Shown: positions 1-12,195 of the stretch, one piece after another | Position numbering within the stretch: position 1 is the first letter of the stretch | Layout: each line of letters opens with the position of its first letter | NCBI GenBank assembly: GCA_033439765.1 | Contig: JAULSN010000003.1 | Location: forward strand, 248,001-312,000 | Source of the DNA: Lasiosphaeria ovina | Lineage: Eukaryota > Ascomycota > Sordariomycetes > Sordariales > Lasiosphaeriaceae | DNA length: 64,000 nt | Direction: 5' to 3' | Translations under genes and position numbers: made by a program | The notes under the pieces: model-generated | Seen by the model: only the letters and a program-made list of their open reading frames with translations | Told to the model about the DNA's origin: nothing | The model's database searches: none

Positions 1-403
1 CCATGAGCTCCTGGGGAAGCCATTTCCTAGCGTTGACCGTTTCGGCCTGCCCGCGGAGAATGCGTCTATCTGTCTCGAGGCGAGACTTCTGACGCTGTGC
101 ATCCCGTTTAACCTTCTGTCCAAATTTCTCTACCATAGACTGTAGCTCCGACTCCTCAAGCTGGCGTTCAAACTCTTCGGCACTGATATTCTCGGTTTGC
201 CCGACGGCGTTGGAGGAGAGGCTGTTGCCGTTGGCGGGCAATGGTGGGGCATCTTTCGGCGGGGCAGCAACATCGCCAGGTTTGGCTAGGGCATCGTCAT
301 TGGCGTCTGCGACATCTCGTGGCTTCGACGATGCGATTGAGGTGGTCGCGAAACCTCTTGCAGGATTTGCTGCTGGCTTCTTCGATTTCTTCTTGCCGGC
401 CAT
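1..403 (-). CDS. Putative DEAD/DEAH-box ATP-dependent RNA helicase, N-terminal part (cut by window edge)
   Basis: The first 134 codons are present, beginning at the ATG whose complement lies at 401-403; the frame stays open to the window edge. The N-terminus is a lysine-rich stretch followed by a Pro/Ala segment (MAGKKKSKKPAANPARGFAT), which I recall as the typical start of large fungal DExH RNA helicases related to S. pombe Ucp12 and DHX57/YTHDC2. After that comes a low-complexity linker and, from about residue 80, a charged helical segment. No helicase motif lies inside the window, so the assignment rests only on the N-terminal signature. Such proteins are RNA unwinding or remodelling ATPases of nucleus or cytoplasm. 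Alternative: another lysine-rich nuclear protein. Confidence 0.5.
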   Translation of the reverse strand, partial: MAGKKKSKKPAANPARGFATTSIASSKPRDVADANDDALAKPGDVAAPPKDAPPLPANGNSLSSNAVGQTENISAEEFERQLEESELQSMVEKFGQKVKRDAQRQKSRLETDRRILRGQAETVNARKWLPQELM

Positions 404-882
404 TTTCTCTCTTGACAGGCGGGCAGGAAGTCGGGGAGGTGAGTACGAGGAGGGCGGAATGGCCGAAGGGGAAAGGTGAGCTTCGGCGGGCTGCACCCTG
501 TGAAAATGTCTGCCTCGCCTGTGCTGGGCTGCTTAAGCTGTTTTTGATTGCCCCGTTTGGCCCGTGCAGGCCCACCAACGCCCTCCAATCAGGTCCACGG
601 GTACCTTTCAGCCAGGTTTGCCCCTCGTATGTTCTTTTTTTACTCTTCAAACACCGTCTCTCCACGTTCACATTGCGCGCCTCTCTCACCCCTGAAGCGG
701 CGATTTATTGCTTGTTTTGACCATTCTAGCGAATACGGGCACATTGAATATAGAAATATTTCCATGAAATTAAGTGACAAAAACTTTCATGGAAGATAAT
801 GCCATCCGGATTTAGCGGTCACTCCAACTCGCAACTCTCTCCACTCTCTCACCAGCTTCATATGACATCATCAGTTTTTCCA
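404..882. other. Intergenic promoter region of the helicase gene
   Basis: There is no convincing coding sequence; short overlapping frames differ between strands and look random. The stretch just upstream of the helicase ATG is CT/GA-rich, which is common in fungal 5' UTRs. From about 700 the base composition turns AT-rich. Confidence 0.5.
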
Positions 883-1404
883 GTTGTTTGTGTGATTATT
901 CGTCAGGATAAGAGAAATTAGAATTTCGAGGGTGTTACTTGGCCTCGTGGCCAGCGCAACAGTATGAGGACAAAGTACCACATAATCGGCAGTTGCAGTG
1001 CGATTTAATGTGAACTGTAACGGACCATGGACAAGGCATCGCTGAATTCCCTGACAGAAAACTTCTCACCTGCGTGTAAAAAGGATATGGTATTATGCTC
1101 TTATACTGTGGTTGGACATCACCTATTTCCTTCCTCAACATCTCTACACTGGTAATGTCATCCTATACGACGCTCTTAACCGCGTCTCGAATGTTTGTTA
1201 TCTCGTGAATTGCATGTTTAGCATTTCGTCGATTTGCAATTCTACTGATGCCTTGTCCATGGTCCGTTACAGTTCACATTAAATCGCACTGCAACTGCCG
1301 ATTATGTGGTACTTTGTCCTCATACTGTTGCGCTGGCCACGAGGCCAAGTAACACCCTCGAAATTCTAATTTCTCTCATCCTGACGAATAATCACACAAA
1401 CAAC
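883..1404. repeat. Long near-perfect inverted repeat (2 x 158 bp, 206-bp spacer)
   Basis: The left arm 883-1040 is the reverse complement of the right arm 1247-1404. I see a single mismatch over 158 bp (A at 910 against the complement of C on the other arm, a transition). The spacer 1041-1246 is unique and AT-rich. Neither arm carries a recognisable protein or an obvious target-site duplication. Transcription through it would give a very stable hairpin. It may be a fold-back element, a head-to-head duplication or a hairpin RNA locus; the sequence alone does not decide. Confidence 0.9.
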
Positions 1405-3333
1405 GGAGTCAACGGTTGGGGAGAAGTCAGGATGAGCGACATCACAGGAGTGTATCTGCTCTCTTCCGTTGCCGGTGAAAGCTGGAGGCAAGAGTCTTTG
1501 CGTTTTGCAGTACAATTCTAGAAATCAAAGTTCCCAGCCAGCTAAATGTAGGTATACGAGGATCTTTCGCATGGCCCAGATAAATCAGATACATCTTGAA
1601 GGCCAGATGAGAAATTACCCGGAATCAAGATCCGAGTATACATTCGGACAGCCTATGAAGACAAATTCGGATGAGAAAACCAATCCTACGAACCATTTGT
1701 ACATTGAAGATTCAACATGTTGGGAAATGGGGAGGTGGATATTAATTCCCCACTACGGTGTGCAACCTGATTTTCGACGGTAAATATTCTAGCTCAAATA
1801 CAGATAACGTTAGGACTAAACAAAGATATAGAGAGTTGAATTCTAGGAAGGGGAAAGATTTATGCAGAAAAAAACTTGCCTCTTTCTAATGTAGTTGAGG
1901 TTTATTTACAATATATATATATACTCGTACCAAAATAAATAATAAATAACTCACCATGGAGAAGGTGTGAATTATATATCATTAGGAGAATATCAATCAG
2001 AATAGAGTAATTTCCTAGATTTCCTAGTAATGCTTCCAATCTAAGTTTCCCTTTAATCTAAGATCTTTGTTTTCTTTTCTTATTATAAGGGAAGGCAGGT
2101 ACACCTGATCAAGGTGGTCACAATGAAGGCAATAATGAGGGCGAGCAATGACTGGTATTGGCATAAGACTTCAACCTGGCCCTCGCAAAGGAAGGAAGGC
2201 GAGGGCCGCTGCTTATATACATGACTTGGGGACTCAGTCCCGGGTGTGCTTGTAGAGGCATGGTGCCACAATATGGCTCTGGTGGCTTGGCTAGCTGATG
2301 GTGGCTTGGCCAGCTGGTAACAGGTGGTGGGCGCGCGTGCATGTGCTTTGGGGTGCTCTTTCCTTATACTTATCTTTTCTCTTTTTCTTTTTTTCTGACT
2401 ATATAAAAGAACCAAAAAGAAAAGAAAGAAGAACTACCTCTTATAGCTTAGCTTATCTACGTCGAACCACCATGGCGAGTTAATTAAGCCTCAAGTCCAC
2501 TTTCATAGCTGAAGCTAAAGGAGAGCGTCTGAGAAAAGCTCATTGAGTCATAAGGAATTGATTGATAAATGGGGTTATCGACGGAAGTGAGCGACAAACT
2601 AGAAGCCATTCCTGAGTGAATTTTACTCGGAGAAAAGACTTTTGCTTAGTCCAGCTAAGAATCTCAAGTTGACCTACATGATAGAAACATATCCAGCCAA
2701 TGTCTCGAGATGTCGTTACGACGTCGTTGAGGCTCGATGTCAAATCGAAAGAAGATTGTGGGTCCGGGGGCTAGCTGCACACGTGCCGTAATCCTTTTCT
2801 TCAACCCCACCGACTGCCCCCTAGAGTGCTATTCTAACAGTGTTCTGCCTTCCCTGTCCGGTCAAATACCAAGTATGAATGTACAGGGTAACATCAAAAC
2901 GATAGCAAACCGAATAGATGTAAGTCTTGAGTGTCAAACGCCTGAAAGAACTTCTATAATTTTACATTTTTAAATCGATTTTATAACCTAAGCCTAGCAA
3001 AGGACGGAATGACTTGACATTCGAGCCCTCTTCCATTGGGAGCAGTTTAAGCGGGGTTCCCGGGCTACAGAAGGCGGGGTTGTAGTGGGGAACTGTAAAA
3101 GTCAATTAGCGGACAGCACAGTCCGCTTAAGCGTCTGCAACTGCAACCCACTTTGTGAATTCTGAGTCGTCGCCGAAATTCAGCTGCAGATGTTGACGAC
3201 GGTAATCTCAAATATCTAACTACCGTACCTACCCAGCGACCTGGCACAGAGCACGAGCGATACACCAGTTCCGCCCCGAGTCCCCAGCGGATGACCATGT
3301 CAATACACGACTAGACACGAGAACCGCTGCACC
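1405..3333. other. AT-rich gene-free spacer upstream of GCN1
   Basis: No ORF here has convincing coding character. 1780-2080 is strongly AT-rich. A candidate solo LTR is listed separately. The last 300 bp before 3334 are GC-richer and likely hold the GCN1 promoter and 5' UTR. Confidence 0.5.
2107..2322 (-). mobile_element. Candidate solo LTR / retrotransposon relic
   Basis: Read on the minus strand, the segment starts TGTTACC and ends TGATCA. It contains a TATA-like box (TATATAAGC, around 2212-2220) followed at once by a perfect 9-bp-stem hairpin (GGCCCTCGC...GCGAGGGCC, 2177-2206). That order (TATA, then structured R region) resembles a small fungal LTR. Near its 5' end are two imperfect copies of a roughly 19-bp motif containing GCCAAGCCACCA. 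There is no second LTR, internal domain or clear target duplication, so this is tentative. Confidence 0.25.
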
Positions 3334-6300
3334 ATGACTGAAGTAACTGCCAAGGACGCCCCAGGCGGCTTCAACCTGAGGGAAGTAGCTGCCGCCATCA
3401 CCTCGTCATCCACTTCGACGAGAATCGCCCAGCTACGCGCAATTGACGACAAGCTAACGCAAAAATGTGAGGCCGGGCCCGTATCGCAATTTGAACCTGA
3501 GCTAATGAGCGTTGCTCCTGTGCCAGCCCTCGACCGCGCTGCGACCCTCGGCCTCCTCAAGGTCCTCTTCTGGACACATGCCTTCTACAACGACCGCCCC
3601 TCCCGCCAGGCCGTCCAGAAATGCCTCGTCTCCATTTGCAAGGTTGGCGATGCTGATGTGCTTGCGCCCCTTGTCAACGTGATTCGCAGGGAAACACAGA
3701 AGCCAGGGATTGCGCCCGGGAGCGCTTTTGTACTGGTCGAATGGTGCAGTCTGTTGATGCAGGAAATTGTCGGCACGCCTTTGTGGGACAAGCTCGAAAA
3801 CGACATCGTCCTGGCTGACGCAGACGCCATAGAAAAATGCCTCCAACCCACGGCGAGGAACACCCTCGGGCACTCGGCCCTGGTGGTGACACGGAGGGGG
3901 TTCAGGAAGCTGGTGCAAACAGAGGACAAGGAGAAGATCATCACAGCGGCAATTCAGGCCCTTACTGCCAAAGGAGCTCAGCCAACCGCCAAAAATGCTG
4001 TGCTTCTTGGCGTGATCGCCGGTGTCTGCTCAAGAAAACCGGACACGAAACCGGTCGTCGCGAACCTCAAGACTGAATACCTCGCCTTCTACACCCGTGA
4101 AATAGTCAGTTCTCGGACGCCCATTCCAAAACACCTCGCTGGCGGTCTGGGAGACTTCTTCGCAGCCTTTGTATCTCTCGAGGATCTGGATAAGGATGTC
4201 TTCCCTGCGCTCGAGAAGGCCCTACTGAGAGCCCCTGAAGTGGTACTCGCTGATATCATCCCCACCCTTGTCCACTCTCTCCCCGAGGAGCTCGACCTCT
4301 CCCAGGCGCTGAGCGCCAGGCTTGTAAAGCCTCTTTTATCCAGCCTCAAATCATCCAATGCCGCTATTCGAAGTGGGGCAGTCGCAGCCTTTAAGGAGAT
4401 AATCGCCAGTTGCCGGGATTTCACAGCTCTCGAGATTGTTGCTGACGAGGTTCTCGGCCCTCTAAAGTCGGGGAAGCTCCCATCTCCCGAGCAGAGGATC
4501 CTGCACTCTGACCTTCTTGTTGCTCTGCCCTGGTCAACAGGAATAGCAACAAAGATTGCCGTAGGCCTTCCTGCCTTGGCAGGGAAGGAGGGAAACGAGG
4601 CGGCCCTAAATGCCGAGACCCTTGCTCTCAATTCGAGCACAATTGCACTACTACCCACCGAGTCCGATGTTCCAAAGGCATTAGTTGATGCTTACGTCAA
4701 AGGCCTGGCTGACAAGAAACCCCAAGTAAGGCGAATCTGGGTCATCCGAGCTGGCGAGATTCTGTACACCTTCAGTCAGGACCAGGCAATCCTCCCGCCA
4801 AATGTTGTGCGATTTGCCGAGGCTATCATCCCGCCCCTGTTGACCGCATTCAACGAGGTTGTCGCCAATCCGGCCATATCCTCGCAGAATGGGATCGTTA
4901 CAGCCGGTTTGGTTATTTGCGCCGTAGGGTCTCTCCTCCAACGACCAGACACCTCTAGCCTCCATGCGCTTTCCAAGAAGGCAGCAATACAAAAGAACAG
5001 CTTGGTGCTTGAGCCAAAGCCGTCATTTTTGCTCAACCCACGGATATACAGCAAGTTCTTAGACGAAGACCTGAAATGGCTCACTAAGGCCTTGTCTGCC
5101 ATTGCGCCTGCTATCGTTTCCAGCAGCGCGCCCGTTAGAATTGCCTGGGCCCAAGCGTTTATTTTCATTATCTGCGCTAGCACAACCGCCTCGGCTGTGC
5201 GTCGGGAGGCCATGGATGCGCTCTCTGACGTTTATGCCAAGTCGGCGTCTAACTCGGAAGGCTCTTCATCCATTCTTACCGACGCAATTATTGACGGCAT
5301 GTGGCAATGGGTTCAGGCCACAGAGGCGGCCGATAGGGAGAGCATTGCCGCATTGGCCAAATCGGGTAATTCCAACTTGCATTTAGTGCTCAAGTCCATA
5401 TGCCTGTCTCGCAAAGAGTATGCCAGTCGTGCGGGTGCCGATGCTAACGAGTCCCATCTTGAATCTCAAATGCGTTCCTTGGTTGTCCTTGCTCGGCCGG
5501 AGCTCATCCCGCGAGCAAGCTGGATTGACCTGTGCTTGAAGGTCGAGCTTGACCCTGGAAGCTTGGCTAAGAAATATGAGCAGGAGCTGGTCGACGAAAT
5601 ACTGAACCGCACTGGGTTCGATCAAAAGGTAAGTTTTGTCACTCGATAAAATAGAGGAGGCCTTGCTAACAATTTTTAGTCTTCTGCGGTCAAGACAGCT
5701 GCTTGCAGCGCAGCCGCCGAACTTGTTTTCGTGGCCCCTGAAACCATGACTCCCCGTATTGTCACCCTCATTCAAGAGGATCTAGATGTTTCCGAAGTCC
5801 ACAAAATTGGCCCCCTGGAAGCTGCAATCTTCCGCACCCCAGAAGGAACGGCATTTGTCGACGTCTTGGCTAAGAAGCAGAACGTTGTTCCGAACAAGAA
5901 CACCAAAGACTACCACACATTGAAATGGGAGGAAGAGCTGAGAGAACAGCTGGCGCAAAAGAAGGGCACGCAAAAGAAACTCACAGCGGAAGAGACAGCC
6001 AAAGTCAACGCTCAACTCAAAAAGGAGGCCGCGATCCGCGACAATGTCCGCCACATTGCGGCGAGACTACTACGCGGCTTTGGTGTCGTCAAAGGGCTTG
6101 CGACTGGGCCCCCAACGGATACTACTCGATGGATGGGCCACGCGGTCAAGGCAACCTTGGATGCTATTGATGCTGGAGCCTGTCTGATCACCGGAGAGAC
6201 TGGGCCGATGGCATATGTATCGTGCTCAGAACGAACTGCTTCTCGCCTCGGCTCCCTTCGGCCTTTCATTGGCGCGGCTGCTCTGCGTGCTCATGAGGTT

Positions 6301-9300
6301 TCCGCGCTCCCCGAGAACTTGACTCAAGAGCCGTTTGAGGATCTCGTTACCAGGGTACTCTTCCGCCTCCGCTTTTCCGGCGAGCAGCGACCATTCGACA
6401 CGGTGTCGCTTATTTACGCGCTCCCTCTCATCCTCCTGGTCCTCCAAAAAGGCGGCTTTGCCGCGACTGCCGATGATCGCGATGCTCAGCTGGTGCTTGC
6501 GATTGAGTTTCTCTCCTTCCACACAGAAGTCGCCGCGGATGAAGCTGTTCCTCGTGCAGAGGTCCTTTCGACTCTGGTGTCATCGATGCAGCTCTACAGC
6601 CAACACTACAAGATTCTCAAGGACTGCCTCGTCGATATGGTTCGCTGCATCGCTCCTAACATCTCTTCTGCCGAAATAGGCGTTCTTGCTCGGGGCACTA
6701 TCGTTCCTCAGACAGGGGTTCGAACCGCGGTGCTGCAGGCAATAAGCGCAGAGGTTGATATGAGTGACTCTGAAAATGCAGAGGAGATTTGGATTGCTGC
6801 TCATGAGGATGTCGAAGAGAACGTCGAGCTTGGTCAAGAAATATGGGAGGAGAGCGAGTTTAAAATCACCAAAGAGCTCCCATTCAAGATGTTACCGTAC
6901 CTAGAGAGCAAAGATGGGCAACTTCGCCGGGCCGCTGCGCGGTCCCTCGCCGCGGCTTCGAGCCAGCATCCTTCGACGGTTGATCTCGTTCTCGAGAAAC
7001 TGAGGCTGTCATATATCGAGTTTGCGAAGCCGCGTCTTCCCCAGCTCGACGAATTCGGAATGCCGAAGAAGATGGACTTGTCTGATCCGTGGGAGGCACG
7101 ACATGGAATCGCTCTGGCCTTTAAGGAGCTCTCTGAGCAGCTCACAAAACCTCAACTGGATGCTTTCTTCAACCTGCTTGTTGAACAAGGGCCGCTGGGC
7201 GACAAGAATGCCACAGTGCGGGCACAGATGCTGGACGCCGCAAACACGGCCATTGAGATCCATGGCAAAGCTATGCTGGACAAGCTGATGAAGACCTTTG
7301 AGCGGACTCTCGAGGCCCCCGATAAGGCCTCCGAGGCTGCCGATCGCGTAAACGAGGCCGTCATTATTATGTATGGTGCACTGGCCCGGCATCTCAAGCC
7401 CGGCGATGCCAAGATCCCAGTCGTCATCGAAAGACTGCTGGCGACACTCAGCACCCCTTCTGAATCCGTCCAGTATGCAATTGCAGAGTGTCTGCCTCCG
7501 TTAGTTCGGACTTGCGGAGACAAGTCGTCTAAGTACTTTGATCAGATCCTAGACACACTTCTGACATCCAAGGCCTATGCCGTTCAGCGAGGAGCTGCAT
7601 ACGGTCTGGCTGGGCTTGTTCTCGGACGAGGTATCAGTGTGTTGAGGGAGTACCGCATTACGACCACTCTGAAGGGAGCCCTCGACAGGAAAGAGACTAA
7701 CCAGCGAGAAGCAGCTATGATTGCATTTGAGCTTCTCTCGACAATTCTTGGCAGAATCTTCGAGCCTTACGTGATCCAGGTCGTGCCGCAGTTGCTTGCC
7801 GGGTTCGGCGACAGCAACGCGAACGTGCGCGACGCCGCACTGGCGGCGGCCAAGGCATGCTTCGCCAAGCTGAGCTCTTTCGGTGTCAAGCAGATCTTGC
7901 CGACTCTTCTTGACGGTCTCGACGAAGACCAGTGGAGAAGCAAGAAAGGAGCATGTGATCTTCTGGGCGCCATGGCCTATCTAGACCCCGAGCAGCTAGC
8001 GCAAAGCCTGCCAGAGATTATCCCGCCCCTAACCGCAGTCTTGAACGACAGTCACAAGGAGGTTCGGTCGGCAGCCAACAAGAGCTTGAAGAGATTTGGT
8101 GAAGTCATCAACAACCCTGAGATTCACAGTCTCGTCGATGTTCTCCTCAAGGCCCTCAGTGATCCAACCAAATACACCGACACGGCTTTGGATGCCCTTA
8201 TCAAGGTCCAGTTTGTGCATTATCTGGACGCGCCTTCTTTGGCTCTTGTCAGCCGCATTCTGCAGCGTGGCTTGAGCGACCGGTCAAACACGAAGCGCAA
8301 GGCTGCACAGGTCATTGGCAGTCTGGCTCATCTCACGGAGCGCAAGGATCTGGTGTCGCATCTGCCTGTACTTGTTGCAGGACTCAAGGTCGCTATTGTT
8401 GATCCGGTACCGACAACTCGCGCGACCGCGTCACGGGCACTCGGCTCGCTTGTCGAGAAGCTGGGCGAGGATGCGCTGCCAGACCTGATCCCAGGCCTCA
8501 TGCAGACCCTCAAGTCCGAAACTGGTGCTGGCGACAGACTTGGTTCGGCCCAGGCACTCAGCGAGGTCCTTGCTGGCTTGGGAACTTCCAGGCTGGAGGA
8601 GACTCTTCCCACCATCCTCCAGAATGTCGAGTCGTCGAAACCCTCGGTCCGCGAGGGCTTCATGTCGCTCTTCATTTTCTTGCCTGTCTGCTTTGGCAAC
8701 AGCTTTGCCAACTACCTTGCCAAGATCATTCCTCCCATTCTATCGGGCCTTGCGGATGACGTCGAATCTATCAGAGAGACAGCGTTGCGCGCCGGTCGGC
8801 TCTTGGTCAAGAATTTTGCAGTCCGAGCGGTCGATCTTCTGCTCCCAGAACTCGAGCGTGGCTTGGCTGATGACAGCTACCGCATCCGTCTCAGCTCTGT
8901 CGAGTTAGTTGGCGATCTACTCTTCAATCTTACAGGCATCAAGGCGACCGATGACGAGGAAGAGGCGGAAGACAACAGCAAGGAGGCTGGCATTTCGCTC
9001 CGCGAGATCCTTGGCGAGGAGAAGCGCAACAAGATTCTCTCAGCCCTCTATGTCTGCCGCTGCGACACTTCCAGCGCGGTCCGAGCCGCTGCCGTTAACG
9101 TGTGGAAAGCCCTTGTCCACAGCCCACGCATTCTCAAAGAGCTTGTTCCCACCCTCACCCAGCTTCTTATTCGCCGTCTTGGCAGCACGAGCATGGAGCA
9201 CAAGGTTATTGCGAGCAATGCTTTGGGAGAGCTGATCAGAAAGGCAGGAGATGGTGTGCTGTCCACTCTACTCCCCACGCTCGAGGAAGGTCTCCAAACT

Positions 9301-11541
9301 TCTACGGATGCGGATGCCAAGCAGGGCATCTGCCTCGCTCTGAAGGAGCTTATCTCGTCTGCTTCGCCTGAAGCTCTCGAGGACCACGAGAAGACACTCA
9401 TCTCCGTCGTACGGACTGCTCTCACGGATTCGGATTCGGACGTACGTGAAGCCGCGGCGGAAGCTTTCGATTCGCTGCAGCAGATTCTCGGCAAGCGTGC
9501 TGTAGATCAAGTGCTTCCGTTCCTGCTCAGCCTGCTTCGTGGTGAGGACCAGGCCGACAATGCTCTCGCGGCTCTCCTGACTCTACTTACGGACACAACG
9601 CGGTCCAACATCATCCTTCCTAATCTGATTCCCACCCTCATTGCGCCGCCCATCTCTGCCTTCAATGCCAAAGCCCTGGCTTCGCTTTCCAAGGTGGCTG
9701 GTGCGGCTATGAACCGCCGGCTACCCAGCATCATCAATTCACTCATGGACAACATCATCAACTGCACAGAAGACGATCTGCGTGATGATCTTGATGCTTC
9801 CTTTGACACCGTTGTCCTGTCCATCGACGAGTACGATGGTCTTAATGTAGTCATGAACGTCATGTTGCAGCTCATAAAGCACGAAGATCATCGCAAGAGA
9901 ACCGCAACTGGGAATCATCTCGCTACCTTCTTCGCCAAATCTGATTCCGACTACTCCCGGTACAATCAGGACATCGTTCGCTCTCTGTTGATCTCATTCG
10001 ATGATAGAGATATAGAGGTGGTCAAAGCAGCGTGGAGTGCGCTCAGCGAATTCACAAAGAAGCTCAAGAAGGAGGAGATGGAGTCGCTCGTCCAGTCTAC
10101 CCGACAAACATTGCTTCTTGTGGGCGTTGCTGGCCACAACTTGGCCGGCTTCGAACTACCCAAGGGCATCAACTGCATTCTTCCGATCTTCCTGCAGGGT
10201 CTTATGAACGGTACAGCCGACCAGAGGGTCTCTGCCGCTCTAGCGATATCAGACATTGTCGACAGAACCAGCGAAGCCTCCCTGAAGCCGTTCGTCACCC
10301 AGATTACTGGCCCGCTCATCCGTGTCGTCTCGGAGCGCTCTACGGACGTCAAGTCGGCTATTCTGCTCACTCTCAACAACCTCCTTGAGAAGATGCCGAC
10401 GGCCCTCAAGCCCTTCTTGCCTCAGCTGCAGCGAACGTTTGCCAAGTCGTTGGCTGATACATCGAGCGATGTTCTGCGCAGCCGCGCAGCCAAAGCTCTT
10501 GGCACGCTTATCAAGTTCACTCCGCGTGTCGATCCTCTCATTGCAGAACTAGTGACTGGTTCTAAGACAGCCGATCAAGGTGTCAGGACAGCGATGCTCA
10601 AGGCTCTCTACGAGGTCATCAGCAAGGCAGGAGCCAACATGAGCGAGGCATCTCGTGCTGCAGTACTAACCCTTATCGATGTGGAGACTGATGAGCGCGA
10701 CTTGACTCTGACCATTACATATGCGAAGCTCTTTGGGGCTCTGGTCAAGAATGTCTCGGAGGACGTGGCTACTGGTCTGATAAAGAACAGGGTCATGACA
10801 AGAGACTTCAGCAGCACAAGCGTGCTTTCGTTGAACGCCGTGCTTATTGAGAGCCCTGGGACCATTTTGGATTCCCCGCTGCTTGACGACTTGCCCGAGC
10901 TGCTCTGCCAAGGAATGGGAAGCAAGACCGTAAGTTCCTCTGCCGGGCTGCCTGCAAAGCCAATACATAAGCTAACATGGCGCTCCTCTAATAAGCCGTT
11001 TATTACCGACAACTTCATCCTCGCAGCAGGCAAGTACCTGCTCAGCGAGGCACCAAAGGGGTTTGAAACGACCAAGGCCATCTTTTCAACGCTGTCGACC
11101 ATCATCCCTCCTGGCAGTCCTACCGACTCGCGCCGCCTGGCGCTTGTGTTGGTGCGCACGCTAGCTCGCACCCACACTGAAATGGTGCGTCCGCATTTAG
11201 GACTACTTGCCCCTCCTGTGTTTGCATCTGTACGAGACATGGTAATTCCGGTCAAGCTGGCGGCCGAGGCAGCTTTCGTGCAGCTGTTCGCAGTGGCAGA
11301 CGAAGAGAGCAAGGTGTTTGACAAGTGGATTGGCGCGACGGACCTGCAGCCCAACACCAAGCGCAGCATGCAGGACTACTTCAAGCGCGTGGCGCTGAGG
11401 CTCGGGTCTCAGGTTCGCGAGCGGAGGGAAGCAGAGGGCGGCGCGGGCGGTCTGGGCTTGTCCAACGACGAGGCCGAGGACGAAAAGGAAATCATGTCTG
11501 TGGGCAAGGTAGATGTCGGGTCTCTGTTTGAGGACGAGTGA
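3334..11541 (+). CDS. GCN1: GCN1, eIF2-alpha kinase (GCN2) activator
   Basis: Three exons: 3334-5628, 5680-10929, 10996-11541, encoding 2696 aa, close to the roughly 2670 aa of yeast Gcn1. Intron 1 (5629-5679) has GTAAGT, branch GCTAAC and TTTAG. Intron 2 (10930-10995) has GTAAGT, branch GCTAAC and AAG; it is 66 bp with no stop, so it reads through. The protein is almost entirely HEAT/ARM-type alpha-solenoid repeats; residues about 1590-1740 match the eEF3-like region. In the family, Gcn1 sits on translating, often collided, ribosomes with Gcn20 and binds the RWD domain of Gcn2 through its C-terminal third, relaying uncharged-tRNA or collision signals to eIF2-alpha phosphorylation. The start at 3334 gives a natural N-terminus (MTEVTAKDAPGGFNLREV) and the 5' flank has in-frame stops. 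No key region appears missing. Confidence 0.95.
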
Positions 11542-12195
11542 GGGAACAAACGTGCCGGGGTTACGGAGTATGGCTGGTATAAAAACGCTATGTGTGTGAA
11601 TAAAATCTTGTTGCATGTCAAGAATGCTATTACTTGTCGTGGCCAGTCTCCAATACCTACGCATGTGTGGCTGCAGGCACTGCGCTATTCTGCATCCCGA
11701 GAATATCCCATCAAAAAGATATATGATGGAGAGAGCTCAAATAAGGCAAACACAGATTCTCTCTTTTCCCTGCTCGTATATCCGTATACACGTGGCTACC
11801 GTCTGGCCCAAATGGTATGCTAAAATTGTTGCGAAAGCCAGACCAAGAAGCCGCGAGACGGATCGTTCAAGCCTCGGAATCCAAAAAAGGCATTTGATGC
11901 ATTGAAAGCCCAGCGTCAAAGCTTTGTGCACTGTTCAATTATTCAACGGTTGCGTGCGTCCCTAGCTCCTTGCGCTGTCATCGATCCTGCCTTGCCCCAC
12001 CGCTTCTGGCACAATCGAGGACCGAGCACGTGACTGCTCGTTAGCCCTCGCCAATTGCAGCCGGCAGTCCGCCCCACCAGCGAAACCCACAAACTGGTGA
12101 GCGAGAAATTCGAGGTTCCAGACTTCCCCTCAGCGGAAATTTCAAACCCTCGACAACAACGACCTGACTAACCATCACCACAGCAGTCCTTCAAG
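11542..12195. other. GCN1 3' region and eL19 promoter
   Basis: No gene is seen. An AATAAA-like signal (GAATAAAATC) lies near 11597. The last 200 bp before 12196 are GC-rich with CCGCCCC/CCAGCG stretches and probably hold the core promoter and 5' UTR of the ribosomal protein gene. Confidence 0.5.

Noticed and set aside
2544..2550. Perfect TGAGTCA (Gcn4/CPC-1 consensus) upstream of GCN1
   Set aside because: It lies almost 800 bp from the start codon, and a 7-mer of this kind is expected by chance several times in 64 kb.
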